Position numbers and translations under genes: made by a program. From assembly GCF_000974445.1 (NCBI RefSeq), contig NZ_BBOJ01000016.1, positions 62,001 through 126,000 of the forward strand: 64,000 nucleotides of DNA, read 5' to 3'. The DNA comes from Lentzea aerocolonigenes (GTDB taxonomy: Bacteria; Actinomycetota; Actinomycetes; Mycobacteriales; Pseudonocardiaceae). The notes under the pieces were generated by a model. It was not told the origin of the DNA and ran no database searches. It saw nothing but the letters and a program-made list of their open reading frames with translations. Shown here in pieces: positions 1 through 8,757 of the stretch (position 1 is the stretch's first letter; each line of letters opens with the position of its first letter).

Positions 1-250
1 GCACCACGCGGTCCAGTTCGAGAGCGTCGAACCACGCGTCGAGGTAGCGGGCGTGGTCGGCGAACGAGTACTCGACGTCCGGCTTGCCCGAGCGGCCCAT
101 GCCGATCAGGTCGGGGGCCAGTCCGCCCAGCTGCGGCAGGACGTTGCGCCAGGCGTGCGACGAGCCGGGGTTGCCGTGCAGGAACACGAACGGCGCCGTG
201 CCGGACTGCTCGTAGTGCACGGTCGAGTCGAGAACAGGAACAACAGGCAT
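1..250 (-). CDS. haloalkane dehalogenase-like alpha/beta hydrolase (partial, C-terminus outside window)
   Basis: The ATG at 250 opens a frame running off the left edge; about 83 N-terminal residues are visible. They contain the oxyanion segment HGNPGSSHAWRN and the strand-turn DLIGMGRSGKPD followed by a DHARYLDAWFDAL-type helix. This is the arrangement of DhaA/LinB haloalkane dehalogenases, which replace a carbon-bound halide by hydroxyl using an Asp-His-acid triad. The nucleophile region lies beyond the edge, so the substrate class cannot be confirmed and another alpha/beta hydrolase remains possible. It starts 12 nt after the marR-type gene on the same strand and is probably co-transcribed with it. 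Confidence 0.75.
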   Translation of the reverse strand, partial: MPVVPVLDSTVHYEQSGTAPFVFLHGNPGSSHAWRNVLPQLGGLAPDLIGMGRSGKPDVEYSFADHARYLDAWFDALELDRVV

Positions 251-262
251 GACGGACCTTCC

Positions 263-685
263 TCAGGACAGCGGAACGGCGAGCAGTGCGGTCAGGTCGT
301 GCGAGAAGGCCGGGGAACGATCACCCAGCGGGGCTGTCAGCCGGTCGAGCAACGACCTGACCACGGCGACGGCGGGTTCGACCGTCGACCGGCCGTGCGG
401 GGTCAGCTCCAGCCGGACGGTGCGGGTGTCGGTGGTGTCCCGAGTGCGCGAGATGAAGCCGGAGGCCTCCAGCGAGCGCGCCAGCTTCGAGACGTACAGC
501 GCTTCGAGGCCGGTGTGGTCGGCCAGTTCGCGTTGCGACGGACGGTCCAGGGCCAGCAGCGACGACAGCGCGACGTACTGCGCGTGCGTCAGGCCGATGG
601 GGTCCAACGCGCGGTCAACGGCCGTCCGCCACTTCATCGCGAGACGCCAGACGAGATGTCCAACGGTGAACTCTGCACTGCTCAT
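263..685 (-). CDS. MarR-family transcriptional regulator
   Basis: 140 residues, the usual MarR length. A winged helix-turn-helix covers roughly residues 35-100: the LTHAQYVALSSL helix, the SQRELADHTGLEALYVSKLARSLE recognition region, and a wing ending in TVRLELTPHG. Terminal helices would form the dimer interface. It lies 12 nt upstream of the dehalogenase-like gene in the same orientation, so it probably controls its own operon. An inverted repeat just upstream of its ATG is the likely operator. The ligand is unknown. Confidence 0.9.
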   Translation of the reverse strand: MSSAEFTVGHLVWRLAMKWRTAVDRALDPIGLTHAQYVALSSLLALDRPSQRELADHTGLEALYVSKLARSLEASGFISRTRDTTDTRTVRLELTPHGRSTVEPAVAVVRSLLDRLTAPLGDRSPAFSHDLTALLAVPLS

Positions 686-695
686 GGCGGATACA

Positions 696-714
696 GTACA
701 TGGCTACTATGTAC
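696..714. promoter_or_regulatory. probable MarR operator (inverted repeat)
   Basis: GTACAT, 7-nt spacer, ATGTAC: a perfect 6-bp dyad 11 nt upstream of the MarR start codon, in an AT-richer patch between the converging ends of the marR-type promoter and the iclR-type gene. The size and position fit autoregulation. Assignment to this regulator is inference. Confidence 0.55.
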
Positions 715-721
715 ACGGCTA

Positions 722-1507
722 CTAACTGGGCGCCACGTGCCCGCCGATCCGGGCGGTCAGCTCGTCGGCCGCCTTGCGAACCTCCTTGGCGAGGTCCGGC
801 CACGTCTGGCCGCAGGGCGTGTCGCACAGGTGCCGGAACGTCAGCGTGATGGCCGCGATCGGCCGTTCCCCGTGGTCGAACACCGGCGCCGCCACCGAGG
901 CGAACCCCGCCGTCACGAACCCGTCCTCGACCGCCCAGCCCTGACGGCGTTCGACGGTCAGCAGCCTGCGCAGCGCGGGCAGGTTGTGCGGGCCGCGGCC
1001 GGTGCGGTCGACGAAGGACGCGACGGACGGAAACAGCGCCCTGACCTGCGCCGGGGGCACGTGGGCCAGCATCGCGCGGCCGGACGCGGTGAGGTGGGCG
1101 GGCAGGCGCACGCCGACGTCGGACACGATCGTCTGCGGCTGCCGCGGCTGTTCCCGCACCAGGTACAGCGCCTCGGCGCCGTGCAGAACACCCAGATGGG
1201 CGACCTTCTCCATCCGGTCCGCGAGCTTGCGCAGCAACGGACGGGCCAGCCGTTCCAACGGGTCGTGGCGCAGGTACGCGGAGCCGAGCTCGAACGCCGC
1301 GACGCCCAGGCCGTAGCGCTTCTCCTCGGGGAAGTGGGTCGCGAACCCGGCCTCGGTCAGTTCCGAGAGCAGGTGATAGGTCGTTGACCTGGGCAGATTG
1401 AGCTCGCGCGCCACCGACGCCGCGGAGACGGGACCCGGCCTGCCCGCCAGCAGCCGGAGGACCGCGAGGCCTCGCCGCAGCGCGGGAACGTCACTGCTGC
1501 TGCCCAC
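722..1507 (-). CDS. IclR-family transcriptional regulator
   Basis: An N-terminal winged helix (ALRRGLAVLRLLAGRPGPVSAASVARELNLPRSTTYHLLSELTEAGF region) is followed by a typical IclR effector-binding domain (PLLRKLADRMEKVAHLGVL, VGVRLPAHLTASGRAMLAH, GWAVEDGFVTAGFASVAAPVFD). The GTG at 1507 is preferred because it gives about 261 residues, close to the family norm, and has GGGAAAA upstream. An ATG at 1561 would add 18 residues that do not look like the family. It diverges from the sigma gene at 1621. Its regulon is not evident from the neighbours. Confidence 0.88.
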   Translation of the reverse strand: MGSSSDVPALRRGLAVLRLLAGRPGPVSAASVARELNLPRSTTYHLLSELTEAGFATHFPEEKRYGLGVAAFELGSAYLRHDPLERLARPLLRKLADRMEKVAHLGVLHGAEALYLVREQPRQPQTIVSDVGVRLPAHLTASGRAMLAHVPPAQVRALFPSVASFVDRTGRGPHNLPALRRLLTVERRQGWAVEDGFVTAGFASVAAPVFDHGERPIAAITLTFRHLCDTPCGQTWPDLAKEVRKAADELTARIGGHVAPS

Positions 1508-1620
1508 AACAGTGATTTTCCCACGTGATGCAGCCCACGCCGTTCCTCCATCAGGGCACACTCAACAGAACAGGACCGAGGCGCGTCATAGGGACGTGAC
1601 GGTTTTGAAGGGGGTCGGGA

Positions 1621-2148
1621 TTGACACCGAGTTTCGATGACTTCGTGGCAGAACAGGTGACCCCGTTGCTGCGCTACGCCACCGTGCTCACGTGTGACCC
1701 GCACCTGGCCCAGGACGTGGTCCAGGAAGTGCTGCTGCGCGCGCAGCAGAAGTGGGATCGCATCGGTTCAGTCGACCTCCCTCACGCCTACGTCAAGCGC
1801 ATGGTGACCAACGAGTACCTCTCGTGGCGCAGGCGCAGGGCCGCCAAGGACGTCGCTCTGTGCATGACGACTCTGGAGTCCGTCACACCTCCCGTCTCGG
1901 ACACGACGCACCACTACGACGAGCGGGAAGCAATGTTGCAGCGGATCGCCAAGCTCCCCCGCAAACAGCGGGCCGCGGTCGTGCTCCGCTACTACGAGAA
2001 CTACGAGGACTCGGAGATCGCACAGATGCTCGGTTGTGCCGAGGGAACCGTGCGCAGCCACATCTCACGTGCGCTGGCCACACTCCGGATGGACCACACG
2101 CCGGAGCCCGCTGGTGTCGGGTTGCGGCTCGGGGAGGGCCTGTCGTGA
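1621..2148 (+). CDS. ECF RNA polymerase sigma factor, SigE/SigM-like family
   Basis: 175 residues. Region 2 is at about 8-75 (LLRYATVLTCDPHLAQDVVQEVLLRA, then the YVKRMVTNEYLSWRRRR promoter-melting segment). Region 4 is at about 105-160 (LPRKQRAAVVLRYYENYEDSEIAQMLGCAEGTVRSHISRAL). The start is a TTG preceded by a G-rich Shine-Dalgarno, because no in-frame ATG precedes region 2. The gene overlaps the next one through a GTGA junction, the usual arrangement of an ECF sigma factor and its membrane partner. Confidence 0.92.
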   Translation: MTPSFDDFVAEQVTPLLRYATVLTCDPHLAQDVVQEVLLRAQQKWDRIGSVDLPHAYVKRMVTNEYLSWRRRRAAKDVALCMTTLESVTPPVSDTTHHYDEREAMLQRIAKLPRKQRAAVVLRYYENYEDSEIAQMLGCAEGTVRSHISRALATLRMDHTPEPAGVGLRLGEGLS

Positions 2149-3083
2149 ACGACACCGAACAGCTCGTCAAGGACGCGCTCGGCAAGCTCGCCGAACGCAC
2201 CCCGCATCCGGGGCCGACGCTCAACGCCCTGCGGCGCAAGCGCAAGCGGCAACGGAACAACATCTTCCTCATCGCCACCGCTGGCGTGGCGGCCGTCGCG
2301 GTCCTGATCTTCGCGGGCGTCATCGCGAGCGACAGGTACGCGCCGCCGGCCGGCAACGACGCGGCCGCGGCGCTGGTGCCCGGCACCGGTCAGGGCGTCG
2401 TCGCCCTCAAGTACTCGCCGCACTGGCTGCCGGAGGGTTTCACCGAGACCCTTCGCGCCGCGAACCCGGACGGCACCACCGCGCGTGTCTGGGCCACCAC
2501 CACGACCGTCCCGCAGGTCGACGCACCGCGGATCGAGCTCGACAGCGGCCTGGACTACGAGGGCGGGCTGGCCGAGTGGCAGGACGCGGTGGTCCGCGGC
2601 CTGAAGGCTCGCGTGCAGGTGTCCGGCACGAGCGCCGTCGTCGAGTGGAAGGCGCAGGACAAGCTGGTCGTCCAGGTCGTCGGCATGACCGACCCGAAGG
2701 AGACGGCTCTGCGCGTCGCCGATTCGGTGCGTGCGGACTCGAACGTCACCTTCCGGGCGCCGTTCAAGGTGAAGGACAGGCACGCGAACGAGTTCAAGGG
2801 CACCAGCCCCGGAGACTGGAGTGCGCGGCTTTCCCCTGCGCCCGTCGACGTGACCGTGTTCTCCGCGACGCCGGACTTCAGCGGCAAGAAGACCGAGCCC
2901 GTGACCGTCCGGGGCAAGCAGGGCGTGGTCCTCCTCGACGGCCGTGCGGTGGCGGTGCAGGAGGGCGGGGTCTGGATCAGCGCGACCAGCACCGGGGACA
3001 AGTCGGTCCAGGACCTGGTCGCGGCCATCAACGACGTCACGATCGCGCCGGACCTCGACACCGGCTGGATCGGCAAGAAGTAG
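2145..3083 (+). CDS. single-pass membrane protein, candidate anti-sigma partner of the ECF factor
   Basis: 312 residues starting at a GTG that overlaps the sigma stop codon. A basic cytosolic segment of about 38 residues (RRKRKRQR) precedes one transmembrane helix at about 39-61 and a large extracytoplasmic domain of about 250 residues. No HxxxCxxC zinc anti-sigma motif is seen. The context (translationally coupled to a sigma gene, short cytosolic tail) suggests a sensor or anti-sigma protein, but the outer domain is not one I recognise and the role is inferred from position. Confidence 0.7.
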   Translation: MNDTEQLVKDALGKLAERTPHPGPTLNALRRKRKRQRNNIFLIATAGVAAVAVLIFAGVIASDRYAPPAGNDAAAALVPGTGQGVVALKYSPHWLPEGFTETLRAANPDGTTARVWATTTTVPQVDAPRIELDSGLDYEGGLAEWQDAVVRGLKARVQVSGTSAVVEWKAQDKLVVQVVGMTDPKETALRVADSVRADSNVTFRAPFKVKDRHANEFKGTSPGDWSARLSPAPVDVTVFSATPDFSGKKTEPVTVRGKQGVVLLDGRAVAVQEGGVWISATSTGDKSVQDLVAAINDVTIAPDLDTGWIGKK

Positions 3084-3085
3084 CC

Positions 3086-3145
3086 CGTCTGGGATACCAG
3101 ACGCCATCAAGCGCTCCGGGGTCGCTGAGTCGGCTCCGGAGCGCT
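3086..3145 (+). terminator. two consecutive hairpins after the sigma operon
   Basis: Three nt past the stop codon, CGTCTGG-GATA-CCAGACG (3086-3103) forms a tight 7-bp hairpin. It is followed by AGCGCTCCGG/CCGGAGCGCT (3110-3119 and 3136-3145), a 10-bp stem with a 16-nt loop that ends 11 nt before hutH. There is no T-tract, which is normal for high-GC actinobacteria. The second hairpin could instead be a hut control site. Confidence 0.6.
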
Positions 3146-3156
3146 GTGATGTCTGC

Positions 3157-4662
3157 ATGCGACAACCGGTGGAGCTGGGTCCGAAGCCACTGACCCTCGA
3201 GGACGTTCATGCCGTCGCCCGCGACGGCGCCCCGGTGGCGATCACCGAGGCGGCCCGTGAGGCGGTCACCACCGCCCGCGGCCACATCGAACAGCTCGCC
3301 ACGGCCGAACGCCCCACCTACGGCGTCTCGACCGGGTTCGGCGCGCTCGCCGTCCGGCACATCCCGCCGGACCGCCGTGCCCAGCTGCAGCGGTCGCTCA
3401 TCCGCTCGCACGCCGCCGGCTCAGGTCCGGAGGTGGAACGCGAGGTCGTGCGGGCGCTGATGCTGCTGCGGCTGCGCACCCTCTCGACCGGCCACACCGG
3501 CGTCCGTTTGTCCACTGTGGACGCCATGGCGGGCATGCTGAACGCCGGCATCACCCCCGTGGTGCACGAGTTCGGCTCGCTCGGCTGCTCCGGTGACCTG
3601 GCGCCGCTCTCGGCGAACGCGCTCGCGTTGATGGGCGAGGGCATGGTCCGCAACGCCGCCGGGGAACTCGTCACGGCGGCGGAAGCGCTGGCGGAAGCCG
3701 GCATCGAACCCGTGCAGCTGGCCGAGAAGGAAGGCCTCGCGCTGATCAACGGCACCGACGGCATGCTCGGCATGCTGTCGCTGGCGATCGCCGACCTGAC
3801 CAGGCTGCTGGACATCGCGGACCTCACCGCCGCGATGAGCGTCGAGGCGTTGCTCGGCACCGACCGGGTCTTCGAGCCCGAGCTGCACGCCCTGCGCCCG
3901 CACCCCGGCCAGAACCTGTCCGCGGCCAGGATGCTCGCGTTCCTGCGGGACTCCGAGATCGTCGCCTCGCACCGCGGCCCCGACTGCACCCGCGTTCAGG
4001 ACGCGTACTCGCTGCGCTGCTCCCCGCAGGTGCACGGCGCCGCGCGCGACACCGTGGCCTACGCGGCGACCGTGGCCGACCGCGAGCTGGCGTCGGTGAT
4101 CGACAACCCCGTGGTGCTGGCCGACGGCCGGGTCGAGTCCAACGGCAACTTCCACGGCGCCCCGGTCGCCTACGCACTGGACTTCCTGGCCATCCCGCTC
4201 GCCGACGTGGCCTCGATCGCCGAACGCCGCACGGACCGCATGCTCGACGTCTCGCGTTCGCACGGCCTGCCGCCGTTCCTCGCCGACGACCCCGGCGTCG
4301 ACTCCGGCCACATGATCGCCCAGTACACGCAGGCGGCGATCGTGTCCGAGCTCAAGCGCCTCGCGGTGCCGGCGTCCGTCGACTCGATCCCGTCCTCCGC
4401 GATGCAGGAGGACCACGTGTCGATGGGCTGGTCCGCCGCCCGCAAGCTGCGCAAGGCCGTGGACGGCCTGACCACCGTCCTGGCGATTGAGCTCTTGACC
4501 GCCGCGCGGGCTCTGGACCTGCGCGCGCCCCTCAAGCCCGCCCCCGCGACGGCCGCAGCCGTGGCGAAGTTGCGCGAGACGGTCCAGGGGCCCGGCCCCG
4601 ACCGCCACCTCGCACCCGAGATCGCCGCCGCCGAGGCCCTGATTCGAAGTGGAGCTCTGTAA
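3157..4662 (+). CDS. hutH: histidine ammonia-lyase
   Basis: 501 residues. Deaminates L-histidine to urocanate, the first step of histidine utilisation. The MIO prosthetic-group triad sits in LGCSGDLAPLS with Cys144-Ser145-Gly146; the Ala-Ser-Gly of most homologues is replaced by Cys-Ser-Gly, a variant the family signature allows. Also present are the YGVSTGFG loop near residue 58 and the C-terminal QEDHVSMGWSAARK motif. The ATG at 3157 gives a family-typical N-terminus (PVELGPKPLTLEDV). The stop overlaps hutU by one base (TAATG), beginning a fully coupled five-gene operon. Confidence 0.96.
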   Translation: MRQPVELGPKPLTLEDVHAVARDGAPVAITEAAREAVTTARGHIEQLATAERPTYGVSTGFGALAVRHIPPDRRAQLQRSLIRSHAAGSGPEVEREVVRALMLLRLRTLSTGHTGVRLSTVDAMAGMLNAGITPVVHEFGSLGCSGDLAPLSANALALMGEGMVRNAAGELVTAAEALAEAGIEPVQLAEKEGLALINGTDGMLGMLSLAIADLTRLLDIADLTAAMSVEALLGTDRVFEPELHALRPHPGQNLSAARMLAFLRDSEIVASHRGPDCTRVQDAYSLRCSPQVHGAARDTVAYAATVADRELASVIDNPVVLADGRVESNGNFHGAPVAYALDFLAIPLADVASIAERRTDRMLDVSRSHGLPPFLADDPGVDSGHMIAQYTQAAIVSELKRLAVPASVDSIPSSAMQEDHVSMGWSAARKLRKAVDGLTTVLAIELLTAARALDLRAPLKPAPATAAAVAKLRETVQGPGPDRHLAPEIAAAEALIRSGAL

Positions 4663-6317
4663 TGGTCGTACGCGCTGACCGTGGCACCGAACTGACCGCC
4701 AAGCAGTGGTCGACCGAGGCCGCGCTGCGGATGTTCCACAACAACCTCGACCCCGACGTCGCCGAGCGCCCCGAGGACCTGGTCGTCTACGGCGGCACGG
4801 GCAAGGCCGCCCGCGACTGGCCGTCGTTCGACGCGATCTCCCGCGAGCTCAAGAACCTCGAAGCCGACGAGACGCTGCTCGTGCAGTCCGGCCGCCCGGT
4901 CGGCGTCATGCGCACGCACGAGTGGGCGCCGCGCGTGCTCATCGCGAACTCGAACCTCGTGCCGGACTGGGCGAACTGGCCCGAGTTCCGCCGCCTGGAG
5001 GCCGAGGGCCTCACGATGTACGGGCAGATGACCGCCGGTTCGTGGATCTACATCGGCACGCAGGGCATCCTCCAGGGCACTTACGAGACGTTCGCCGCGG
5101 TCGCTCAGAAGCGCTTCAACGGCACGCTTCGCGGAACCCTGACGGTCACCGCCGGACTGGGTGGCATGGGCGGTGCGCAGCCTCTCGCCGTGACGATGAA
5201 CGAGGGCGTCGCGCTGTGCATCGAGGTTGACCCGCACCGCGCCCAGCGTCGCCTGGAGACCCGCTACCTCGACGAGATCGCTGCGGATCTTGATTCGGCG
5301 ATCGAGCGCGTGCTGGCCGCCAAGGCCGCCGGTGAGGCCGTGTCCGTCGGTGTCGTGGGCAACGCGGCCGAGATCCTGCCCGAGCTGCTGCGCCGCGAGG
5401 TCCCGGTCGACATCGTCACGGACCAGACGTCGGCGCACGACCCGCTGGCGTACCTGCCTGTCGGTGTCTCGCTGGAGGAGTGGCAGGACTACGCCGGCGC
5501 GAAGCCGGACGAGTTCACCCAGCGCGCGCGGGAGTCGATGGCCGCGCACGTCGAGGCCATGGTCGGGTTCATGGACCGCGGCGCCGAGGTCTTCGACTAC
5601 GGCAACTCGATCCGCGGTGAGGCGCAGCTCGGCGGCTACGACCGCGCGTTCGCGTTCCCCGGCTTCGTGCCCGCCTACATCCGGCCGCTGTTCTGCGAGG
5701 GCAAGGGCCCGTTCCGCTGGGCCGCGCTGTCCGGCGACCCGGCCGACATCGCTGCCACCGACCGCGCGATCCTGGAGCTCTTCCCGGAGAACGAGCAGCT
5801 CGCCCGGTGGATCAAGATGGCGGGGGAGCGCGTCGAGTTCCAGGGCCTGCCCGCCCGCATCTGCTGGCTCGGCTACGGCGAGCGGCACCTCGCGGGCCTC
5901 AAGTTCAACGAGATGGTGGCGTCCGGTGAGCTGTCCGCGCCGATCGTCATCGGCCGCGACCACCTCGACTGCGGCTCGGTGGCCTCGCCGTACCGCGAGA
6001 CCGAGGCCATGGCGGACGGTTCCGACGCGATCGCGGACTGGCCGCTGCTCAACGCGCTGGTCAACACGGCTTCCGGTGCCACGTGGGTGTCGATCCACCA
6101 CGGCGGCGGCGTCGGCATCGGCCGCTCGATCCACGCCGGTCAGGTGACGGTCGCGGACGGCACTGAGCTGGCGGCGCAGAAGATCGAGCGCGTGCTGACC
6201 AACGACCCCGGCATGGGCGTCATCCGGCACGTGGACGCCGGGTACGACGAGGCCAAGGCCGTGGCCGCCGACAAGGGCGTGCCCATCCCGATGATGCACA
6301 GGCCGATGGAGGGCTGA
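4662..6317 (+). CDS. hutU: urocanate hydratase
   Basis: 551 residues, normal urocanase length. Converts urocanate to 4-imidazolone-5-propionate using tightly bound NAD. The glycine-rich GLGGMGGAQP is at 165-174. The conserved GLPARICWLGYGER has the active-site cysteine at 401. The SIHHGGGVGIGRSIHAG segment is near the C-terminus. It overlaps hutH by 1 nt, and its TGA overlaps the ATG of the next gene. Confidence 0.97.
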   Translation: MVVRADRGTELTAKQWSTEAALRMFHNNLDPDVAERPEDLVVYGGTGKAARDWPSFDAISRELKNLEADETLLVQSGRPVGVMRTHEWAPRVLIANSNLVPDWANWPEFRRLEAEGLTMYGQMTAGSWIYIGTQGILQGTYETFAAVAQKRFNGTLRGTLTVTAGLGGMGGAQPLAVTMNEGVALCIEVDPHRAQRRLETRYLDEIAADLDSAIERVLAAKAAGEAVSVGVVGNAAEILPELLRREVPVDIVTDQTSAHDPLAYLPVGVSLEEWQDYAGAKPDEFTQRARESMAAHVEAMVGFMDRGAEVFDYGNSIRGEAQLGGYDRAFAFPGFVPAYIRPLFCEGKGPFRWAALSGDPADIAATDRAILELFPENEQLARWIKMAGERVEFQGLPARICWLGYGERHLAGLKFNEMVASGELSAPIVIGRDHLDCGSVASPYRETEAMADGSDAIADWPLLNALVNTASGATWVSIHHGGGVGIGRSIHAGQVTVADGTELAAQKIERVLTNDPGMGVIRHVDAGYDEAKAVAADKGVPIPMMHRPMEG

Positions 6318-7486
6318 TGCTCGACCAGATCGCGGACGTCGGCAGAGACGCGAAGCGCGGCGGCTACTCCCGCCACGGCTACGACAAGCCGGAGCTCGAG
6401 CTGCGGCACTGGTTCGTCGAGCAGGCCGTCGAACGCGGCCTGAACGTCGAGACCGACCAGAACGGCAACCTCTGGGCGTGGTGGGGCGAGCGCGGCGACA
6501 ACGCGCTCGTCACCGGCAGCCACCTGGACTCCGTTCCCGGCGGCGGCGCGTTCGACGGCCCGCTCGGCGTCACGAGCGCCTTGGAGGCCGTTGATCTGTT
6601 GCAGGCCAAGGGGTTCACGCCGCGCAGGCCGTTCGCCATCGCGGTCTTCGCCGAGGAGGAAGGCGGCCGGTTCGGGGTCGCCTGCCTCGGCAGCAGGCTC
6701 CTGACCGGTGCCATCGACGCGGACAAGGCCCTGAACCTCAAGGACCCGGACGGCATCACGCTGGCCGAGGCCATGAAGGCCGCTGGCTACGACCCGAACC
6801 TGGTCGGCAAGGACGAGAAGGCCCTGGGCCGCATCGGGCAGTTCGTCGAGCTGCACGTCGAACAGGGCCGCGGCCTGACGGTGCCGGTGGGCGTCGCGTC
6901 CAGCATCCTGGCGCACGGCCGGTGGCGCTTCACGTTCCGCGGCGAGGGCAACCACGCCGGTGCGACGTTGATCGAGGACCGTCGCGACCCGATGCTGCCG
7001 GCGTCGCAACTCGTTCTGGCGGCACGGAAAGCGGCCAAGGGCGGCGGGCGGGCCACCGTGGGACGGCTCGTCCCCAACCCCGGTGGCACGAACGTCATCG
7101 CGTCCACTGTGGACGTCTGGCTGGACGCTCGGGACAGCGACGACGCGCGCACCCGTGCGATGGTCGCGGAGATCTCCGAGGCGGCGCACAACGCCGCTGC
7201 GGAGGAGGGGTGCGAGGTGACGATCACCGAGGAGTCGTACGGCGACACCGTGCACTTCGACCCCCGGCTCCGCGACGACATCGCCACAGCGCTCGGCGGC
7301 GTCCCGGCGTTGCCGACCGGTGCGGGCCACGACGCGGGCATCCTCGCCGCGCACGTGCCGACCGCGATGCTGTTCGTGCGCAACCCCACCGGCGTGAGCC
7401 ACGCACCGGAGGAGTTCGCCGAGCAGGCCGACGTCGACGAGGGCGTCAAGGCGCTGGCCGCGACGCTCGAACACCTCGGCTCATGA
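6317..7486 (+). CDS. M20-family amidohydrolase (allantoate amidohydrolase-like), probable N-formylglutamate hydrolase of the hut pathway
   Basis: 389 residues of the M20/allantoate amidohydrolase-carbamoylase fold. Dinuclear metal ligands are visible: SHLDSVPGGGAFDGPLG (H69, D80), AEEEGGRFG (E114/E115), the VELHVEQG helix, and GHDAGILA near the C-terminus. GNHAGATLIEDRRDP matches the dimerisation lid. Generic annotation would call it allantoate deiminase, yet it sits inside hut, coupled to hutU (overlap at 6317) and hutF (ATGA). The operon uses the HutF route, which yields N-formylglutamate, and no HutG is seen. The likeliest job is therefore N-formylglutamate deformylation; this is inference from context. 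Confidence 0.85.
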   Translation: MLDQIADVGRDAKRGGYSRHGYDKPELELRHWFVEQAVERGLNVETDQNGNLWAWWGERGDNALVTGSHLDSVPGGGAFDGPLGVTSALEAVDLLQAKGFTPRRPFAIAVFAEEEGGRFGVACLGSRLLTGAIDADKALNLKDPDGITLAEAMKAAGYDPNLVGKDEKALGRIGQFVELHVEQGRGLTVPVGVASSILAHGRWRFTFRGEGNHAGATLIEDRRDPMLPASQLVLAARKAAKGGGRATVGRLVPNPGGTNVIASTVDVWLDARDSDDARTRAMVAEISEAAHNAAAEEGCEVTITEESYGDTVHFDPRLRDDIATALGGVPALPTGAGHDAGILAAHVPTAMLFVRNPTGVSHAPEEFAEQADVDEGVKALAATLEHLGS

Positions 7487-8757
7487 ACTTCTGGTGCGAG
7501 CGGGCCTGGTTGCCCGACGGGCTCGCCGAACGCGTGCTGATCAGGGTCGAGAACGGTGCCGTCGCGAGCGTGTCCACTGTGGACACGATTCCGCTCGGCG
7601 TGCGAAGGCTGTACGGCGTTGTCGTGCCGGGCTTCGCGAACGCCCACTCGCACGCGTTCCACCGTGCGCTCCGAGGTCGTACGCACGACGGTGGTGGCAC
7701 GTTCTGGACGTGGCGCGAAGGCATGTACGCGCTGGCGTCGAAGCTGACCCCGCAGTCGTACTACCGCCTCGCCCGCGCGGTCTACGGCGAAATGGCGCTC
7801 GCCGGCGTCTCGGCCGTCGGCGAGTTCCACTACGTGCACGACAGGTCGAACGAGTTCGGGTACGCGCTCAGGGAAGCCGCGAGTGACGTGAGCATCCGCC
7901 TCACGCTGCTCGACACCTGCTACCTCGCCGGCGGCATCGACCAGCCGGTGAACGAGGTGCAGCAACGGTTTTCCGACGGCACGGCGCAGGCGTGGGCGAA
8001 CCGGGTGTCGGAGCTCAAGTCCGACGACGTCATGAAGGTCGGCGCGGCGATCCACTCCGTTCGCGCCGTCCCGCGGGCCGAGCTTTCCGTGGTGGCACAG
8101 GCGTTCCCGGACGCACCGCTGCACGTCCACCTGTCCGAGCAGCCCGCCGAGAACGAGGCCTGCCTCGCCGCCTACGGCCTCACTCCGACCGCGCTGCTGC
8201 ACGAGGCGGGAGCCCTGTCCCCGCGCACGACGGCGGTGCACGCCACCCACCTGACGCCCGAGGACATCACGCTGCTCGGTGAGTCGGGTACCGGTGCCTG
8301 CTTCTGCCCGACCACCGAGGCCGACCTGGCCGACGGCATCGGCCCCGCTCGCGAGCTCGCGGACGCGGGCAGCCCGTTGTCGTTGGGCAGCGACCAGCAC
8401 GCGGTGATCGACCCGTTGCTGGAGACTCGCGCGCTGGAGCACAACGAACGCCTCCGCACCGGTCAGCGCGGCCGTTTCTCCCCGGCCGAACTGCTGGCGG
8501 CGGCCACCCGGCACTCCGCGCTGGGATGGCAGGGCGGGCGCATCGAACCGGGTGCGCCCTGCGACCTCGTGGCGATCAGCTGCTCGACACCGCGCACCGC
8601 GGGTTCGCTGCCGCAGCAGGTGTTCCTGTCGGCGACGGCGTCCGATGTGGACACCGTCGTGGTAGGTGGCCGGGTGGTCGCTTCCGGCGGTGTGCACGAG
8701 ACTCTGGGAGACGTCGGCAGGCTGCTGGCGGACGCGGTCGAGGAGCTGTGGGCATGA
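7483..8757 (+). CDS. hutF: N-formimino-L-glutamate deiminase
   Basis: 424 residues of the amidohydrolase superfamily. Hydrolyses formiminoglutamate to N-formylglutamate and ammonia. The first metal-binding pair is in NAHSHAFHRALRG (H55, H57). HVHLSEQ, HATHLTPEDI and the SDQHAVIDPLLETRALE segment supply later ligands and match the HutF subfamily, as opposed to guanine or chlorohydrolases. The ATG overlaps the preceding stop (ATGA), as does its stop with hutI. HutF implies the five-step pathway with formylglutamate as intermediate. Confidence 0.93.
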   Translation: MNFWCERAWLPDGLAERVLIRVENGAVASVSTVDTIPLGVRRLYGVVVPGFANAHSHAFHRALRGRTHDGGGTFWTWREGMYALASKLTPQSYYRLARAVYGEMALAGVSAVGEFHYVHDRSNEFGYALREAASDVSIRLTLLDTCYLAGGIDQPVNEVQQRFSDGTAQAWANRVSELKSDDVMKVGAAIHSVRAVPRAELSVVAQAFPDAPLHVHLSEQPAENEACLAAYGLTPTALLHEAGALSPRTTAVHATHLTPEDITLLGESGTGACFCPTTEADLADGIGPARELADAGSPLSLGSDQHAVIDPLLETRALEHNERLRTGQRGRFSPAELLAAATRHSALGWQGGRIEPGAPCDLVAISCSTPRTAGSLPQQVFLSATASDVDTVVVGGRVVASGGVHETLGDVGRLLADAVEELWA

